A stretch of 64,000 nt of DNA. It comes from Filosporella fistucella (Eukaryota; Ascomycota; Leotiomycetes; Helotiales). Below the pieces are notes generated by a model. It was given only the letters and a program-made list of their open reading frames with translations. It made no database searches and was not told the origin of the DNA. The position numbers and the translations under genes were made by a program. The stretch's first letter is position 1; every line of letters starts with the position of its first letter. Of the stretch, positions 21,701-31,890 are shown piece after piece. The stretch spans positions 992,001 to 1,056,000 of the forward strand of contig JAQJZZ010000010.1 of assembly GCA_030077755.1 (NCBI GenBank). The letters run 5' to 3'.

Positions 21701-21855
21701 ATATGCCACTGGACTCCCCAGCTACCAGCAAATGTTTGAGTGCAGGTGTCTTGCGTGTATGGGCCACGATCTTCAGAGGAGCTCAAACCTGGGCAATCGT
21801 GGACGTCATAGGCAGCTCACTTAATATTTATGCCGATATGCTGGAACCCAATTGA
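18778..21855 (+). CDS. C2H2 zinc-finger plus fungal_trans transcription factor, likely cluster regulator
   Basis: Four exons (18778-18931, 18989-19043, 19296-20173, 20324-21855) give 872 residues. Two classical C2H2 fingers lie near the N-terminus: FKCQRCDRLFARLEHLQRH (about 32-50) and FVCRQCSYSFTRSDLLIRH. Each finger module is completed only by splicing, which supports the exon calls. After a Ser/Gln-rich linker comes the fungal-specific transcription factor middle domain. It is recognisable from FHEHLPFLHLPTML, ILAMAAVGAQYCFEG, the QTAQALLILMAMATWAKH helix and the long helical tail. This C2H2 plus fungal_trans architecture is common in pathway-specific activators. Its central position among catabolic genes and the shared promoter elements suggest it controls them. 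The 252-bp second intron is unusually long for this window and its boundaries deserve a transcript check. Confidence 0.9.
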
Positions 21856-21883
21856 CAGCTATAGAGCAGTCTCGGTAATTGAA

Positions 21884-23162
21884 TTACTTTAAATCTTCGC
21901 TATCCTCCATGTTCATATCAATGACAAGTTTACCACCACATGCTTTATGATACTCTTCTACCAGAGTATTCAATTTGGGAAGGGCAAAAGACTTCGCGAC
22001 CGCACGAACGTTATGCTTAGCTGCGAACTCTAGCATCTCGTTCATCGTCTTATTGCTTCCAACAAGAGAACCGATGATTGAAATATCCTTGAATACGACG
22101 GCATGAGCTGAGATGTGAAACCCCTTTTCAGGAAAGGACACAACAATACACTTCCCATGATTTCTGAGAAGACTCATGCCGTAGTCAAACGCCTTCTGAC
22201 TCTCTGGGAGAATGAGCACAGCATCCAGGCCCTGTTCACCCTTCTCAGATGTCTTGTCTTCCAGTCCAACTTCTTGCACAATCTCGTCTGCCTGTTTCAC
22301 CCTCACATCGATAATTGTTGCCGCTGTCTTCAAATCCCGAGCCAGCTCCAGTGGAGCATCCGCAGCATCAAAACCATAGACTTTCAAACCCATTTTAGTC
22401 GCAAATTGGAGTCCCAGATGTCCCAGTCCACCCCCTGCACCCATAATTCCAACCCTTTGCCCAGGTTGCAAGCTACATCGTTTGAGAGCAGCAAATATGG
22501 TGATTCCAGCACACATCAACGGGGCTACTTCGACTGCTGTGAGAGGTGCAGGGATTTGAGCAACCTGGCGTGCGTCCACAACAGCATATTCTCTAAATCC
22601 ACCAGGGGCGTTGATTCCGTTGTTCTTAGCTCTGGGACAGTACATCGAAAATCCGATGGGATCACTGTCGGCAGATTTGTACTCCAGACATTCGAAACAG
22701 GAGCCACACTGCAAAAAATTAGCCTCGTAGTTAGAGAGATTTCTAATAGGTAAGCATCTGGATACTGCTCGGAAGTTTATAGTGCTCGCTCCACAAAATG
22801 TTGTAAAAGGGGGAATAAAGGAAAGGATTGCATACGGGACGAAAGCCACGTCCAGGCACGCCAATCTTGTCACCAACTTTGAAATTGGAAGTAGATGAAT
22901 GACCATCAGAAGGCAGAGCTACAACAGTACCAGCAAATTCATGACATCCTACGTGTGGGAATGTCGGTGGATATGGCTTCATTTGTCCACTAGCTAAAAC
23001 TGCATCGGTATGGCAATATGAGGCGGCATCAACTTTTATCAGGAGATCGTAAGGTGAGGTAATGTTCGGGAGTGGTACAGATCTAAGAGTATATTGTTGG
23101 TTGAAGTCATCTAGAAATTGAGCTCGCATCTGAGCTGGGAGGTCAGATTTTGAGGTTGCCAT
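21884..23162 (-). CDS. Zinc-dependent alcohol dehydrogenase (MDR family)
   Basis: Exons 23162-22836 and 22708-21884 (127-bp intron) give 383 residues. Catalytic-zinc ligands are visible in SYCHTDAVLASG (Cys) and HVGCHEFAG (His-Glu). The structural-zinc cysteines are in CGSCFECLEYK and YCPRAK, the first of which is created right after the splice. The Rossmann motif is GIMGAGGGLGHLGLQFA. This is the classical zinc alcohol dehydrogenase layout (AdhP/yeast ADH-like). It interconverts alcohols and aldehydes or ketones using NAD(P). No targeting signal is seen. Its 3' end lies 28 bp from the convergent regulator gene, and it shares a divergent promoter with MBL copy 2. The compact arrangement supports membership in the catabolic cluster. 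Confidence 0.92.
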
Positions 23163-23531
23163 GACGAGTCGTTACGTAGAGAGAATAAAGTTTCAATCTT
23201 CGAGTGGCAATCGACCTTCTCAAATGTTCTATAATCTGAGATCATGCATGGTCTATCAATGTCAAAAATTTCACCCCACCCCTTTGAAAAAGGTGGAAGT
23301 ACGACGTTGATTGACCACGCTGCATCCGGATAATTGACCCCTCACTTTCATGTCCATCTACAAACAGGGAAAGGAGGGGAGGGGATTACGCCGCGCCTAC
23401 GCCATCGGACTTACCCCAACCCCAACTTCCCCAACGATCGAACTTCGGATGATAGAGAATCCCAGGTGAACGCAGAGAGCAACAACATTTTTCTTAATTG
23501 CCTCTCGAGTAGATACTTTCCATCTACAGCC
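23163..23531. other. Divergent promoter, alcohol dehydrogenase / MBL copy 2
   Basis: No gene in this 369-bp divergent promoter. An in-frame open stretch from 23334 precedes the MBL start but looks like leader. Confidence 0.45.
23409..23432. promoter_or_regulatory. G-rich elements in the ADH/MBL2 promoter
   Basis: ACTTACCCC (23409-23417; minus-strand GGGGTAAGT) is followed by AACCCC and AACTTCCCC (to 23432; minus-strand GGGGAAGTT). This repeats the cluster element in opposite orientation. Confidence 0.45.
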
Positions 23532-24512
23532 ATGTCAGCAGAATCTCAAGTATTATCTCTGCCATCTCCAGCTGAAAATCAAATATATGTCTCGATATCA
23601 GCACTTGAAGCTGGTCAATTAACTCTTCCCGAGAATCTCTTTATAGCCGATGCCGACCCTTCGAAAAGGACTACAGTTCCATCTCTTTCATTCTTGATAC
23701 GTCATCCTGGAGGCAATGGAAACCAGAAGTCGAATCTGGTATTCGATCTGGGCTTGAAAAGAGATGTTACTGGCTATCGTTCAGCACAACAAGCGCATAT
23801 TGCTCAGCGTCAACCAACTGTTACAAGTCCGGATGTGGGAGCAAGTTTGATAGCTGGGGGAGTTGATCCTAAAACGGGCGTTGATGTTGTCATATTAAGT
23901 CACGTCCATTGGGACCACGTTGGGACTCCTTCAGATTTCCCTAATTCGACCTTCGTAGTTGGATCTGGGACTTTGGATCTACTTGCAAACGGCGGAGGAC
24001 CACTATATCCCTCAGAACTGTTCAACGCCGATGAACTTCCTTACGATCGGACATTTGAGTTACCTCCAGTCAGTTCAGCTTCAAATGACAAGGCAGCGAA
24101 ACAGCAGACGAAACACAAATGGGAACCACTGGGAGAATTCCCAGCAGCGGTTGATTATTTTGGTGATGGGAGTGTCTATATAGTAGACAGCCCAGGTCAT
24201 CTAGTGGGACATGTAAATCTGATTGCAAGAATATCGCCAAGGAAATGGGTATATCTGGGAGGAGATTGCTGTCACGATGTTCGGATTTTGACAGGAGAGA
24301 AGGGAATTGCATTATACGATGATGGCCATGGAGGCTTGAGAAGTGTACATGCAGATACACAAGCTGCAACAAAAACAATCAGCAGGATTGGGAAACTCTT
24401 GAGGTTGGGAAATGTGGTTGCAGAGGGGAATGTTGATGTGGAAGTTGTGGTTGCTCATGATAAAGGGTGGAGAGCAAGGAACCCAGAGAAATTCTTGCCC
24501 GGAACTCTATAG
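23532..24512 (+). CDS. Metallo-beta-lactamase-fold hydrolase (lactonase-like), copy 2
   Basis: A 326-residue single-exon paralogue of the MBL gene at 15-16 kb. It has the intact HxHxDH motif in ILSHVHWDHVG, then VDSPGHLVGHVNLIAR, GGDCCHD and VVAHD as later metal ligands. The N-terminal TLPENLF and TVPSLSFLIRH align directly with the first copy. Copy 1 has an intron inside the metal motif and copy 2 does not, so one copy gained or lost it after duplication. The frame is open from 23334, but the ATG at 23532 is chosen because alignment with copy 1 begins shortly after it. It presumably hydrolyses a lactone or related ester in the cytosol. Two nonidentical copies may act on successive or related substrates. 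Confidence 0.9.
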   Translation: MSAESQVLSLPSPAENQIYVSISALEAGQLTLPENLFIADADPSKRTTVPSLSFLIRHPGGNGNQKSNLVFDLGLKRDVTGYRSAQQAHIAQRQPTVTSPDVGASLIAGGVDPKTGVDVVILSHVHWDHVGTPSDFPNSTFVVGSGTLDLLANGGGPLYPSELFNADELPYDRTFELPPVSSASNDKAAKQQTKHKWEPLGEFPAAVDYFGDGSVYIVDSPGHLVGHVNLIARISPRKWVYLGGDCCHDVRILTGEKGIALYDDGHGGLRSVHADTQAATKTISRIGKLLRLGNVVAEGNVDVEVVVAHDKGWRARNPEKFLPGTL

Positions 24513-25089
24513 CATGTAAAAAATTCTAGGCGAGTAACTTCGGACGATATCATTACATTTCTACCTCTATTTGTTTCAGGAACTAATTCTGGCAATATTG
24601 AAAAGTGAGTGGTACACATGTTTCTTTTTTAAAGTAGAAATTCTTGGATAATCTACCCTTGAGAATCACCTTGACACTTTCGGACTTTCAAGTCAGCAAA
24701 GCAATAGAAAGAACCGTGGTTACATACAAAATCCCCAATTGAAACTACTCAACTATCTAAACAGAGCCTCCTCCAAAGGGATGTGCTCTTCCACGATATC
24801 TCGGCTCAATGTACCCGACGATATTGGCACTCCAAACGTCCCCAGAATCAAGCCTTGAAATTGGCTTGTCACCACCCCCACATTCTCCAAAACCCCCTCG
24901 GCGGGGTAATGTCACCTAACTTGTTCTGGCACATGGCCCCTTCCCCAATTTCAATTACCATCTGAAAACTCTGGATTCACGTCATGTAATATCACATCTT
25001 GAGATCTGAATACCAGACTGATATTACCATCGTGAAGTTTATATGAAATTTACATTCTGAGGTTCTGATCAAATCGAGAATTTTGCACA
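24513..25089. other. Intergenic, promoter of dehydrogenase copy 2
   Basis: No gene. Apart from the G-rich element listed separately I see no recognisable feature. Confidence 0.45.
24894..24913. promoter_or_regulatory. G-rich element CCCC-TCGGC-GGGGTAA
   Basis: CCCC TCGGC GGGG (24894-24906) is an inverted repeat running into TAATGTCAC, similar to GGGGTAAGTCAC at 16.16 kb. It lies about 185 bp upstream of the dehydrogenase start. Confidence 0.45.
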
Positions 25090-26265
25090 ATGGCTTCACC
25101 AGAAAATACAGTCGCTTTCATTGGTAATTACTCCTATAATGTATTCTTTCCCACGAGAAGAAACTATCTAATGTCATATAAGGGCTTGGAGTAATGGGGT
25201 ATCCAATGGCTGTTAACCTCCGCAAGGGATTGAGTGCCGACAAAACTCTGCTGGTATGTGACGTGAATAAGGAAGCAATAGCGAAATTTCAAAAGCAGAT
25301 GGAGGGGCAGGGACCTGTGGAGGTTGTTAGCAATGGATTTGAAGCTGTACAGAAAGCTGTAAGTTAGATCCATTTGTACTCTCTCTAGTTAAAAGTCTCC
25401 GTATTTGACGGGTTGGAGCTTTCTGTTCGGAATTTGTTGAGTATTCCATGACAAACAGTAATTGACGTGGCTGGAATAGAACATGGTAATAACGATGCTA
25501 CCCAACTCTCCGGCCGTTCAAGAAGTCTACCTCGCCCCTCAAACCGGTGTCCTCGCCGGCGCAGTAGCAGCATCATCATCCAGCAGTCCCCAAATCAAAA
25601 CCCTCATGGAGTGCGGTACTATAGAAACAGCTACCATTCTCTCCGTTTCATCCGCCTCAAAAAGCAGTTCGTCTTCCCTTCCATCATCGGCCGCATTTAC
25701 ATTCGTAGATGCGCCTGTGTCGGGTGGACCTATGGGAGCAGAAGAGGGAACATTGACGTTCATGGTTGGAGCAGATGATGGAGCTTCGTTCGAAAAAGCA
25801 AAAGCCGTGTTGAAATATATGGGAAAGGAGAATAGTATCTTCCATTGTGGGGCTGTGGGAGCAGGAACGGCGTTCAAAGTCATCAACAACTATCTCTCCG
25901 CCATAACCTCTCTCGCCGCGTCAGAGGCACTCAATATTGGTGCCAAAATGGGCTTGAATCTCTCGTTGCTTACGGACGTGATTAATGTATCTGGTGGTCA
26001 ATGTTGGGTTACCTCGAAAAGCAACCCGGTACCAGGAATACAGGAGAATGTGCCAAGTAGTAGAGGCTATGAGGGAGGGTTCAGATTGGAATTGTGTAAG
26101 AAGGTGTTAGAAATGGGGAGCGCACTCGCTAAAGACGTTGGAGCAAGGACGATTCTGGATGTGCCTACGCTGGCGGCATTCGCAGAGGCGAGTGCTGATG
26201 ATAGGTATAGGGGGAAGGATGCAAGAGTTGTTTACAAGTGGCTGAATGAGAGTGAGAGGAAATAA
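25090..26265 (+). CDS. Beta-hydroxyacid dehydrogenase (3-hydroxyisobutyrate dehydrogenase family), copy 2
   Basis: Three exons (25090-25123, 25183-25358, 25480-26265) give 331 residues. The first splice completes the nucleotide-binding motif AFIGLGVMGYPM, and the second joins the Rossmann fold to MVITMLPNSPAVQEV. The substrate loop is DAPVSGGPMGAEEGTLTFM and the lysine region is GTAFKVINNYLSA, so the expected catalytic lysine is present. The usual KD-L motif near the C-terminus reads CKKVLEMGSALAKD here, unlike MRKDFGLALD in copy 1, so substrate contacts may differ. The residues at the second junction (KANMVITM instead of the usual KADxVITM) leave a small doubt about that splice. The gene is the right end of the tight cluster and has its own G-rich promoter element. 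Confidence 0.87.
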
Positions 26266-26523
26266 AATGGATCCTGATTGAGGAGGTTGAGGGAAGCCTT
26301 TTGCATAAGCTAATGAAATTGAGAGTTCTCTTCTCACGAGATTCGGAGAATTTTTAAAAGTGGCTGACGGCGTGTGGGATTAGCGACTGCATATACCCCT
26401 GGAAGTAAATTCAGGTACCACAACAAAGAAAGAGGCAAACCAAGAATCAGGTCATTAAAAGTTTTGTAATAAACTATGTACTAGAAATCATTATACATGT
26501 ACTGGTAAAACCGCATCGACATA

Positions 26524-27615
26524 TCAACATCCGGTCAACAACAGTTGAAGCTTCAGCGATAGAAGAGCCTTGTCTCGCACGGAATAATCAATCAGCTTTC
26601 CCTTGCCAGGTCTCGTGGCCGCGGCGAAGTCAAAAGTCGAAGGAACTGTGAAACCACCAAATTCCTTCCTCACCGCAATAACATTGTTCAAGCCTTCCTG
26701 GTTGACGGTAAATGAGACGAATGGAGGGCTAACTTCTCCTGTGGTGTAATTGGTAGCAGCGCTGTATTCGAGAGCGGCGGTGGCAGACGTGATGTTTAGC
26801 TGAGTCTGAATTGCTTTTGTAGAACATTTCTTGTTCAGTGGGATGTTCAAGTATAGGTTGGCAGCATACATGGCTCCCAGAAAACGTGTTAGGAGATCCG
26901 TCTTGGTGCTGTTGCTGAGTGCCGATTGCGCGGTGGTGAATGCAGAGGAAGAAATGGGGTTCTCGAACGACGAGACACGGGCGAGAATGTTAGGTTGTTG
27001 ACCGGCTGGCAGAGATTGACCGTACGCCGTGAATGGGTATGTGAGGATGGTAGCATAGACCGCGGATCCATTGGGCAGAGCTCCACTGATCAAATCTGCG
27101 TATCTGAGGTTGGTTCCCCCTACAGTCTATATATTATTAGTATTGCACATGCTTAGGGAAGGATTGAAGCTCACCTGGAAGAAGTAGTCACTGTTTGCTA
27201 GCCCGGAAGAGCTCAACATCTTCCTCAGAAGATATGCATATCCACTAACAGGAGAGTCGACAATAAGCGGCTTGCCCACAAGTTGAGATACACTGGTAAT
27301 GGATGGAATTGACGCAAGAACAAGATCTGGTCCTTGGTCCAATTGCCCCAGTACTGTCAAGTTCCTCCCCGAGTTGAAGCGCAAATTGACCGCATTGTCA
27401 ATAGTTCCAGTGAGTAAGTCATACTCCCCGCTTTGAACGGAGGCATAAGCTGCAGTCGAATTTGGAACTTGGTGATAGACGACATTCAAATTGTAAGCAG
27501 CGAAGAAACCAAGCTGATTTGCAATTGAATATGTTGCAGTCTGGGTGAAAGCACCATAGTTGAAAACATCTGCAGCGTTTGCCACAGCGGCGTAGACCGC
27601 AAGTCGAAATAACAT
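26524..27615 (-). CDS. Secreted NMT1/THI5-like, periplasmic-binding-protein-like protein
   Basis: Exons 27615-27175 and 27126-26524 (48-bp intron with a ctaat branch) give 347 residues. The N-terminus MLFRLAVYAAVANAAD is a short cleavable signal peptide. The mature part reads like a type II solute-binding fold of the NMT1/nitrate-sulfonate family: FTQTATYSIANQLGFFAAYNL, SVQSGEYDLLTGTIDNAVNL, then SVSQLVGKPLIVDSPVSGYAYLLRKML and AYGQSLPAGQQPN. In bacteria such proteins feed ABC importers. No ABC permease or ATPase is nearby and fungi do not use such systems, so an extracellular or vacuolar ligand-binding role is more likely. Several N-x-S/T sites would suit a secreted protein. The ligand is unknown. 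Distant bacterial ancestry is possible but not shown here. Confidence 0.75.
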
Positions 27616-28388
27616 GGTGATAAATAGCAGGTTTCAAACGCAACAAAGTCTACAAAGTTTAATAGATTAAACACTGAGACGAGAATTCCAATTGATAAAA
27701 CAAATACGCCTGAACGAATATGAAAAACGAGAGTGGCGTATCCCACGCTCGTGGGGGAAGAGGTCCATGATAGCTACAACAATCCTAGTTCACGCATGTT
27801 GACATCCGTTAACATCCCAATACCAATTTTGAAAACGGAATCCTGCGCCGGGGTACTACGACAGATCCAGCAAGCGAGCAAGATTCTGGCCCATCTGGCC
27901 CACGATCGGGACTCTAAGCGATGTCAAACGGCGGATAATTCTCTGCTGATGAGGCGTTGTGCGAAGTCTTTTCAGGGATACTTTAGCTTCTCACATATAT
28001 TAATTTCACACCTTGCACCTGCATATTCTCTCTCCCTCCCCGGTATTTTGAATATATCCTTACGGAGGAATTGCCGTAACAAAGTAGCTCCCGCTTCATC
28101 CACCAATCTGGTTTATACTGCGTCGGACCAGGTGCGCCGGGTGAACCGGCGACGAGGGGTTGCGGATATAGTCTATCTTATCTTGCTCTGCTCAACAGGC
28201 AATGAAGGTTTCGTGCTTTCGCACTATGATTTCTCCTTTCTCCTGATTATTCCCTGTTGATCCTGAGCTGCGCAGTCGCACCTCGCGGTGAAGTGAGAAT
28301 CGGGGCAGAATTAAAGCAAAATGGCCCCCCTTCGATACCTCGCCGAGGCGAAACCTGACTCTTGTCTTACTGCAATGCCATTACGTTC
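27616..28388. other. Divergent intergenic region
   Basis: Between the divergent secreted SBP-like gene and the PTH11-like gene. No ORF resembles a protein. GGGGTAC occurs near 27855. Confidence 0.4.
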
Positions 28389-29970
28389 ATGATGTCGCTA
28401 TTGTCTTTCGTTCAGCTGTCTGCTCGCGATGGCGTGGATGACCACATCGACAACCCTCGAGGTCAGCGTCTTGCCAATTTGTCGATTATTTTCGCATGTC
28501 TATCCTTTGTTTTCGTGTCGTGTCGATTATGGACTCGACATTTTATCAACAAGTCTATTGGCACAGATGACTATTTGATTGTGCCAGCAACGGTAGATTA
28601 TCAGTCCTAAACCGGTATTGATACTTGTCAGCTAACGATTTTAGGCTTTCGCCGTCACAATGGCTGTGTCGTTCAATATGGAAGTCAAGAATGGATTTGG
28701 GCTTCACAAGACTGTATGTCCCAATTGAGTCTTCTAGTAGAGACAGCTGCTCAATTAAGGCTTCTGCTCATGATTCAATAGCAAGTTAGCAGTCCACATT
28801 TGATTGAGGCTTTGAAGGTGATCTTACCATGCCCTACGAGGGCATCAAGTTGCAAAAGCTTACATTAAGCAGTGGTTTTATGTCGCACAATTGCTTTATA
28901 AAGTTTCAATATGCCTCACAAAGTCAGCTATAATTTTTCTCTCTCCTGTTTTTTCTCTTATTATGTGCCATTGTCGCGGCTATAATAAATCAAGTTTCTA
29001 AAAATTAAGTACACCTGCTGACTTCGCCAAAGACTCAGCATTCTCGCCTTCTACATTCGCATCTTCCCCAGCAGAGATTTCAAAAGAGCCGTGTATGCAC
29101 TCGGTGGTATCACAATCGCATACAGCTTTGCCTCCGTCTGTTGCACGATATGGCAATGCGAGTTAGTTCCTCCTAATCACTATCTTGGGTACACCATTCT
29201 GACAGCTTTCTCCAGCCCCATTGGGAAAACATGGAACAGAAAACTCGACGGCCACTGTCTTGAGATTGGAAAAGTGTGGTACAGCACATCGGTGATGGCA
29301 ATAATCACTGATGTTGCCATTATCATTCTGCCTATCTACCAAATTCGTCGTCTCCAAATGCCTTTGTTTCAAAAATTCGCGCTGGGCTTGATGTTCAGCT
29401 TGGGTATATTGTGAGTACATCCGTATTCAAGTGACCAGCCTTAGAGGTATAAATTCTGACTGGTAATCTAGTGTCATAGCTTGCACAGTGGTACGAATGG
29501 CCGTTGTTGGCCCAGCTATCACAGCACTAGACACTCCCTGTAAATATCCTAACCTGCTTCCCAACTCTTTGCTTGACAGAGCTAACTTCTGTCTCGTAGA
29601 TTATCAAGTCACATCCAACAGCTGGACATTCCTCGAAGCCAATGTCGCCATTATCGTTGCCTGTCTCCCCACACTCAAAAGGCCCATCGTCCGACTATTT
29701 CCCTGCCTCGATACTCGCAAGAAGAGCACTGCAAATAGCTATCCCGAGCAATTTTCGCGGGATAATTATAATTCGAAGAACATCATCTCGTCGCAGAGTC
29801 GTTCACGAGTTGGACAAGGGGAGAGTGACGAGGAATTGTTCTTGCATGATTTGGAGCCAGTAAAAGTTAGGATGACGACGAAAATCGATGTTACATTTCA
29901 AGACTCGAAGGAGATGGATTTGGGTAAGAAAGGGGAGGTACCCGGTTTGGATCGTCCCACCAGATATTAG
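28389..29970 (+). pseudogene. PTH11-like rhodopsin-domain membrane protein with a reading-frame conflict
   Basis: Eight exon-like blocks read as a fungal rhodopsin-domain (PTH11-like/SAT4) seven-helix protein: 28389-28592, 28645-28713, 28782-28817, 28859-28922, 29039-29161, 29216-29410, 29472-29539 and 29600-29970. Typical phrases are NPRGQRLANLSIIF, RHFINKSIGTDDY, QWFYVAQLLYKVSIC, FYIRIFPSRDFKRAVYALGG, QCDPIGKTWNRKLDGHC, IYQIRRLQMP and SNSWTFLEANVAIIVACLP. Six of the seven junctions keep frame. The junction 28817/28859 does not: the only open frame of block 3 ends in phase 0, while block 4 needs one carried base, and the intervening 41 bp is short for an intron. Either a one-base indel has broken the gene, the assembly has an error, or a noncanonical splice is used. 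The family acts in the plasma membrane as putative receptors. Confidence 0.65.
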
Positions 29971-30178
29971 TCTCGTAGGATCTGTGGAGGCGTTGAATTT
30001 GGATATCGTTTGATCCCCTGTATAGGGAATGTTTGCATTTAGAGATTATGTGTACGAAAATGGTATGTAAGGATAGATAATGCTGAATGATAATATAGAA
30101 ATTATGAAGTTAGAATCTCCTCCCAAGAGAACTAAATTCGGTGCTTTTTCGTAACTTTCAATTGGAACATGAAGGAGC

Positions 30179-31621
30179 CTAGTCTGATACGCTTGACTCA
30201 AGCTTACCTGATTTAAGATTGAAGAAATCCTGGAAAGCACTATCAACCATTCCCTCATCCAGTCTTTTCTTACTGACAAAATACGCCTCAGGAAGCCATC
30301 CCTCATTCTCGCGATCTTTACCCATGACCATATTCGCCACCCCAATACCACTCATCCAACAATTCACCATACCATACCCATTAAATCCAGCCGCAATCCA
30401 TTCTCCCTCTCCCTCTCTCCCTGTCAAATCATCTATGAGTTTCCCTAGCAGAGGCAAGCCATCACCGGTGAATCCCATTATTCCACTCCAGCTCGATTTT
30501 AGTCTAAACGCCTTTTCGTCCGATGGGAACACGTTCTCGCCAAACCATACTCCAGGCAAGGTCTGTAGGTTGTTCACAGCGAATCCATCACCAGCAGTTG
30601 TATCATCGCTAGTCAGGATCTCGTCAAGTTTCTTGTGTTCACCACCGAGGTAGATATCGCCACTACTCTCATTCTGCGTCATGTAATAGAGACCAAGTGA
30701 ACAGCGTCCGGTCTTGTAATCATAGGAAGGCTTGTCATGTACCGACCAAGATCGTGTGTCGCCAATCTTGGGGAAAGCTGTAGGGCAATGTTGAACTGTC
30801 ATTGTCCCCCGGAGTGGGTAGATCTTGCCTCGCAGAAGTGGTAAGAGATGACCAGAATAGCCGTTCGTAGCGTGAATGACTTGTGCGGCTTTGATATTTC
30901 CACGAGGAGTTGTGACATTATACGGTTTGCTTTCGGCGTCAAATGATATATTTGTGGCTGGGGTCGAGGTCTCGATGGAGAAACGGTCTGGATACTTGGA
31001 CATGAGTTGTGAATAAAGACTCGTGACTAGCCTATAGGGCCAGATAGCTCCTGCTGGGCCAACGAAACCTCCACATGTGCCGTGCACTCCATATTGTTCT
31101 TTAAGTTCGGCAGCAGTCACGATTGTATACTTTCCTTTGAACTCAGGTGCGTCGGTCTCGAAAGCCTGGAGACTAGCTTTCGAATGCTCGAAAGTTCCTT
31201 CGTCAAAATAGCTTGTCACGCCTTCAACTAGTCTGACTTCACTTTCTTCGAACGCCTTTGCAACCTCATAAACTTTGTCTCTGGTCAGAAGCGTGAATTT
31301 TGCGACTTTCATCGCCATCTCTTTGCCGAACGTTGCAGCAAGATCCAAGTATTCGAAAGGAGCAGCAGAGGTGAGATGGCCACCATTTCGTCCTGTAGCA
31401 CCAGAACAAAGTAGACGTGCTTCGAGTATAGTTACTTTATACTCGCTGTTTTCGAGAAGTTGCTTGGCAATTGAACATCCCGTTATACCAGAACCAATGA
31501 TAAGGATGTCGGTTGAAGAGGGCAAAGATGGGGTTTGGACTTTCGACAGTGAATGAGCTGGTTCCTGCCAAAATGCTGTCGTTGGATTTGCATATGGCAC
31601 ACCTGGATCAGCTTTGTTCAT
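30179..31621 (-). CDS. FAD-dependent amine/amino-acid oxidoreductase (DAO family)
   Basis: A 480-residue single-exon protein of the DAO family (glycine/sarcosine/gamma-glutamylputrescine oxidase-like). The dinucleotide-binding motif DILIIGSGITGCSIAKQLLE lies at about residues 38-57, followed by the acidic LEAR end of the second strand and SGATGRNGGHLTSA, which contacts FAD in this family. The C-terminal substrate/FAD region is SSWSGIMGFTGDGLPLLGKL followed by AAGFNGYGMVNCWMSG. Members oxidise secondary or primary amines to imines with release of hydrogen peroxide. The last residues KLESSVSD are not a clear peroxisomal signal. It is divergent from the MFS gene at 32.5 kb across a promoter with inverted repeats, so enzyme and transporter may be co-induced. 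Confidence 0.9.
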   Translation of the reverse strand: MNKADPGVPYANPTTAFWQEPAHSLSKVQTPSLPSSTDILIIGSGITGCSIAKQLLENSEYKVTILEARLLCSGATGRNGGHLTSAAPFEYLDLAATFGKEMAMKVAKFTLLTRDKVYEVAKAFEESEVRLVEGVTSYFDEGTFEHSKASLQAFETDAPEFKGKYTIVTAAELKEQYGVHGTCGGFVGPAGAIWPYRLVTSLYSQLMSKYPDRFSIETSTPATNISFDAESKPYNVTTPRGNIKAAQVIHATNGYSGHLLPLLRGKIYPLRGTMTVQHCPTAFPKIGDTRSWSVHDKPSYDYKTGRCSLGLYYMTQNESSGDIYLGGEHKKLDEILTSDDTTAGDGFAVNNLQTLPGVWFGENVFPSDEKAFRLKSSWSGIMGFTGDGLPLLGKLIDDLTGREGEGEWIAAGFNGYGMVNCWMSGIGVANMVMGKDRENEGWLPEAYFVSKKRLDEGMVDSAFQDFFNLKSGKLESSVSD

Positions 31622-31890
31622 GGAAGATGCTGCTGCAAGTGGATCTGATATCGAGGTCAGCCTGAGAGGTGTAGAATTGTTGTTATAAATAAACCTTTGG
31701 ACTGCATTTTGAATATTTGGTATGAGTCTGACTAGAAATTATCAAGCTTATTCAATTTTGAATTCCTCCTGACCTGTATTCTTATTCTTCAGGAAATGCC
31801 TGAAGACAACCCAAGTATTTCTTATCCAAACTATTCGAATTATATATATCAATAGATAAAAGGTACAAGTGTGAAAGGCACCTGTACGTA

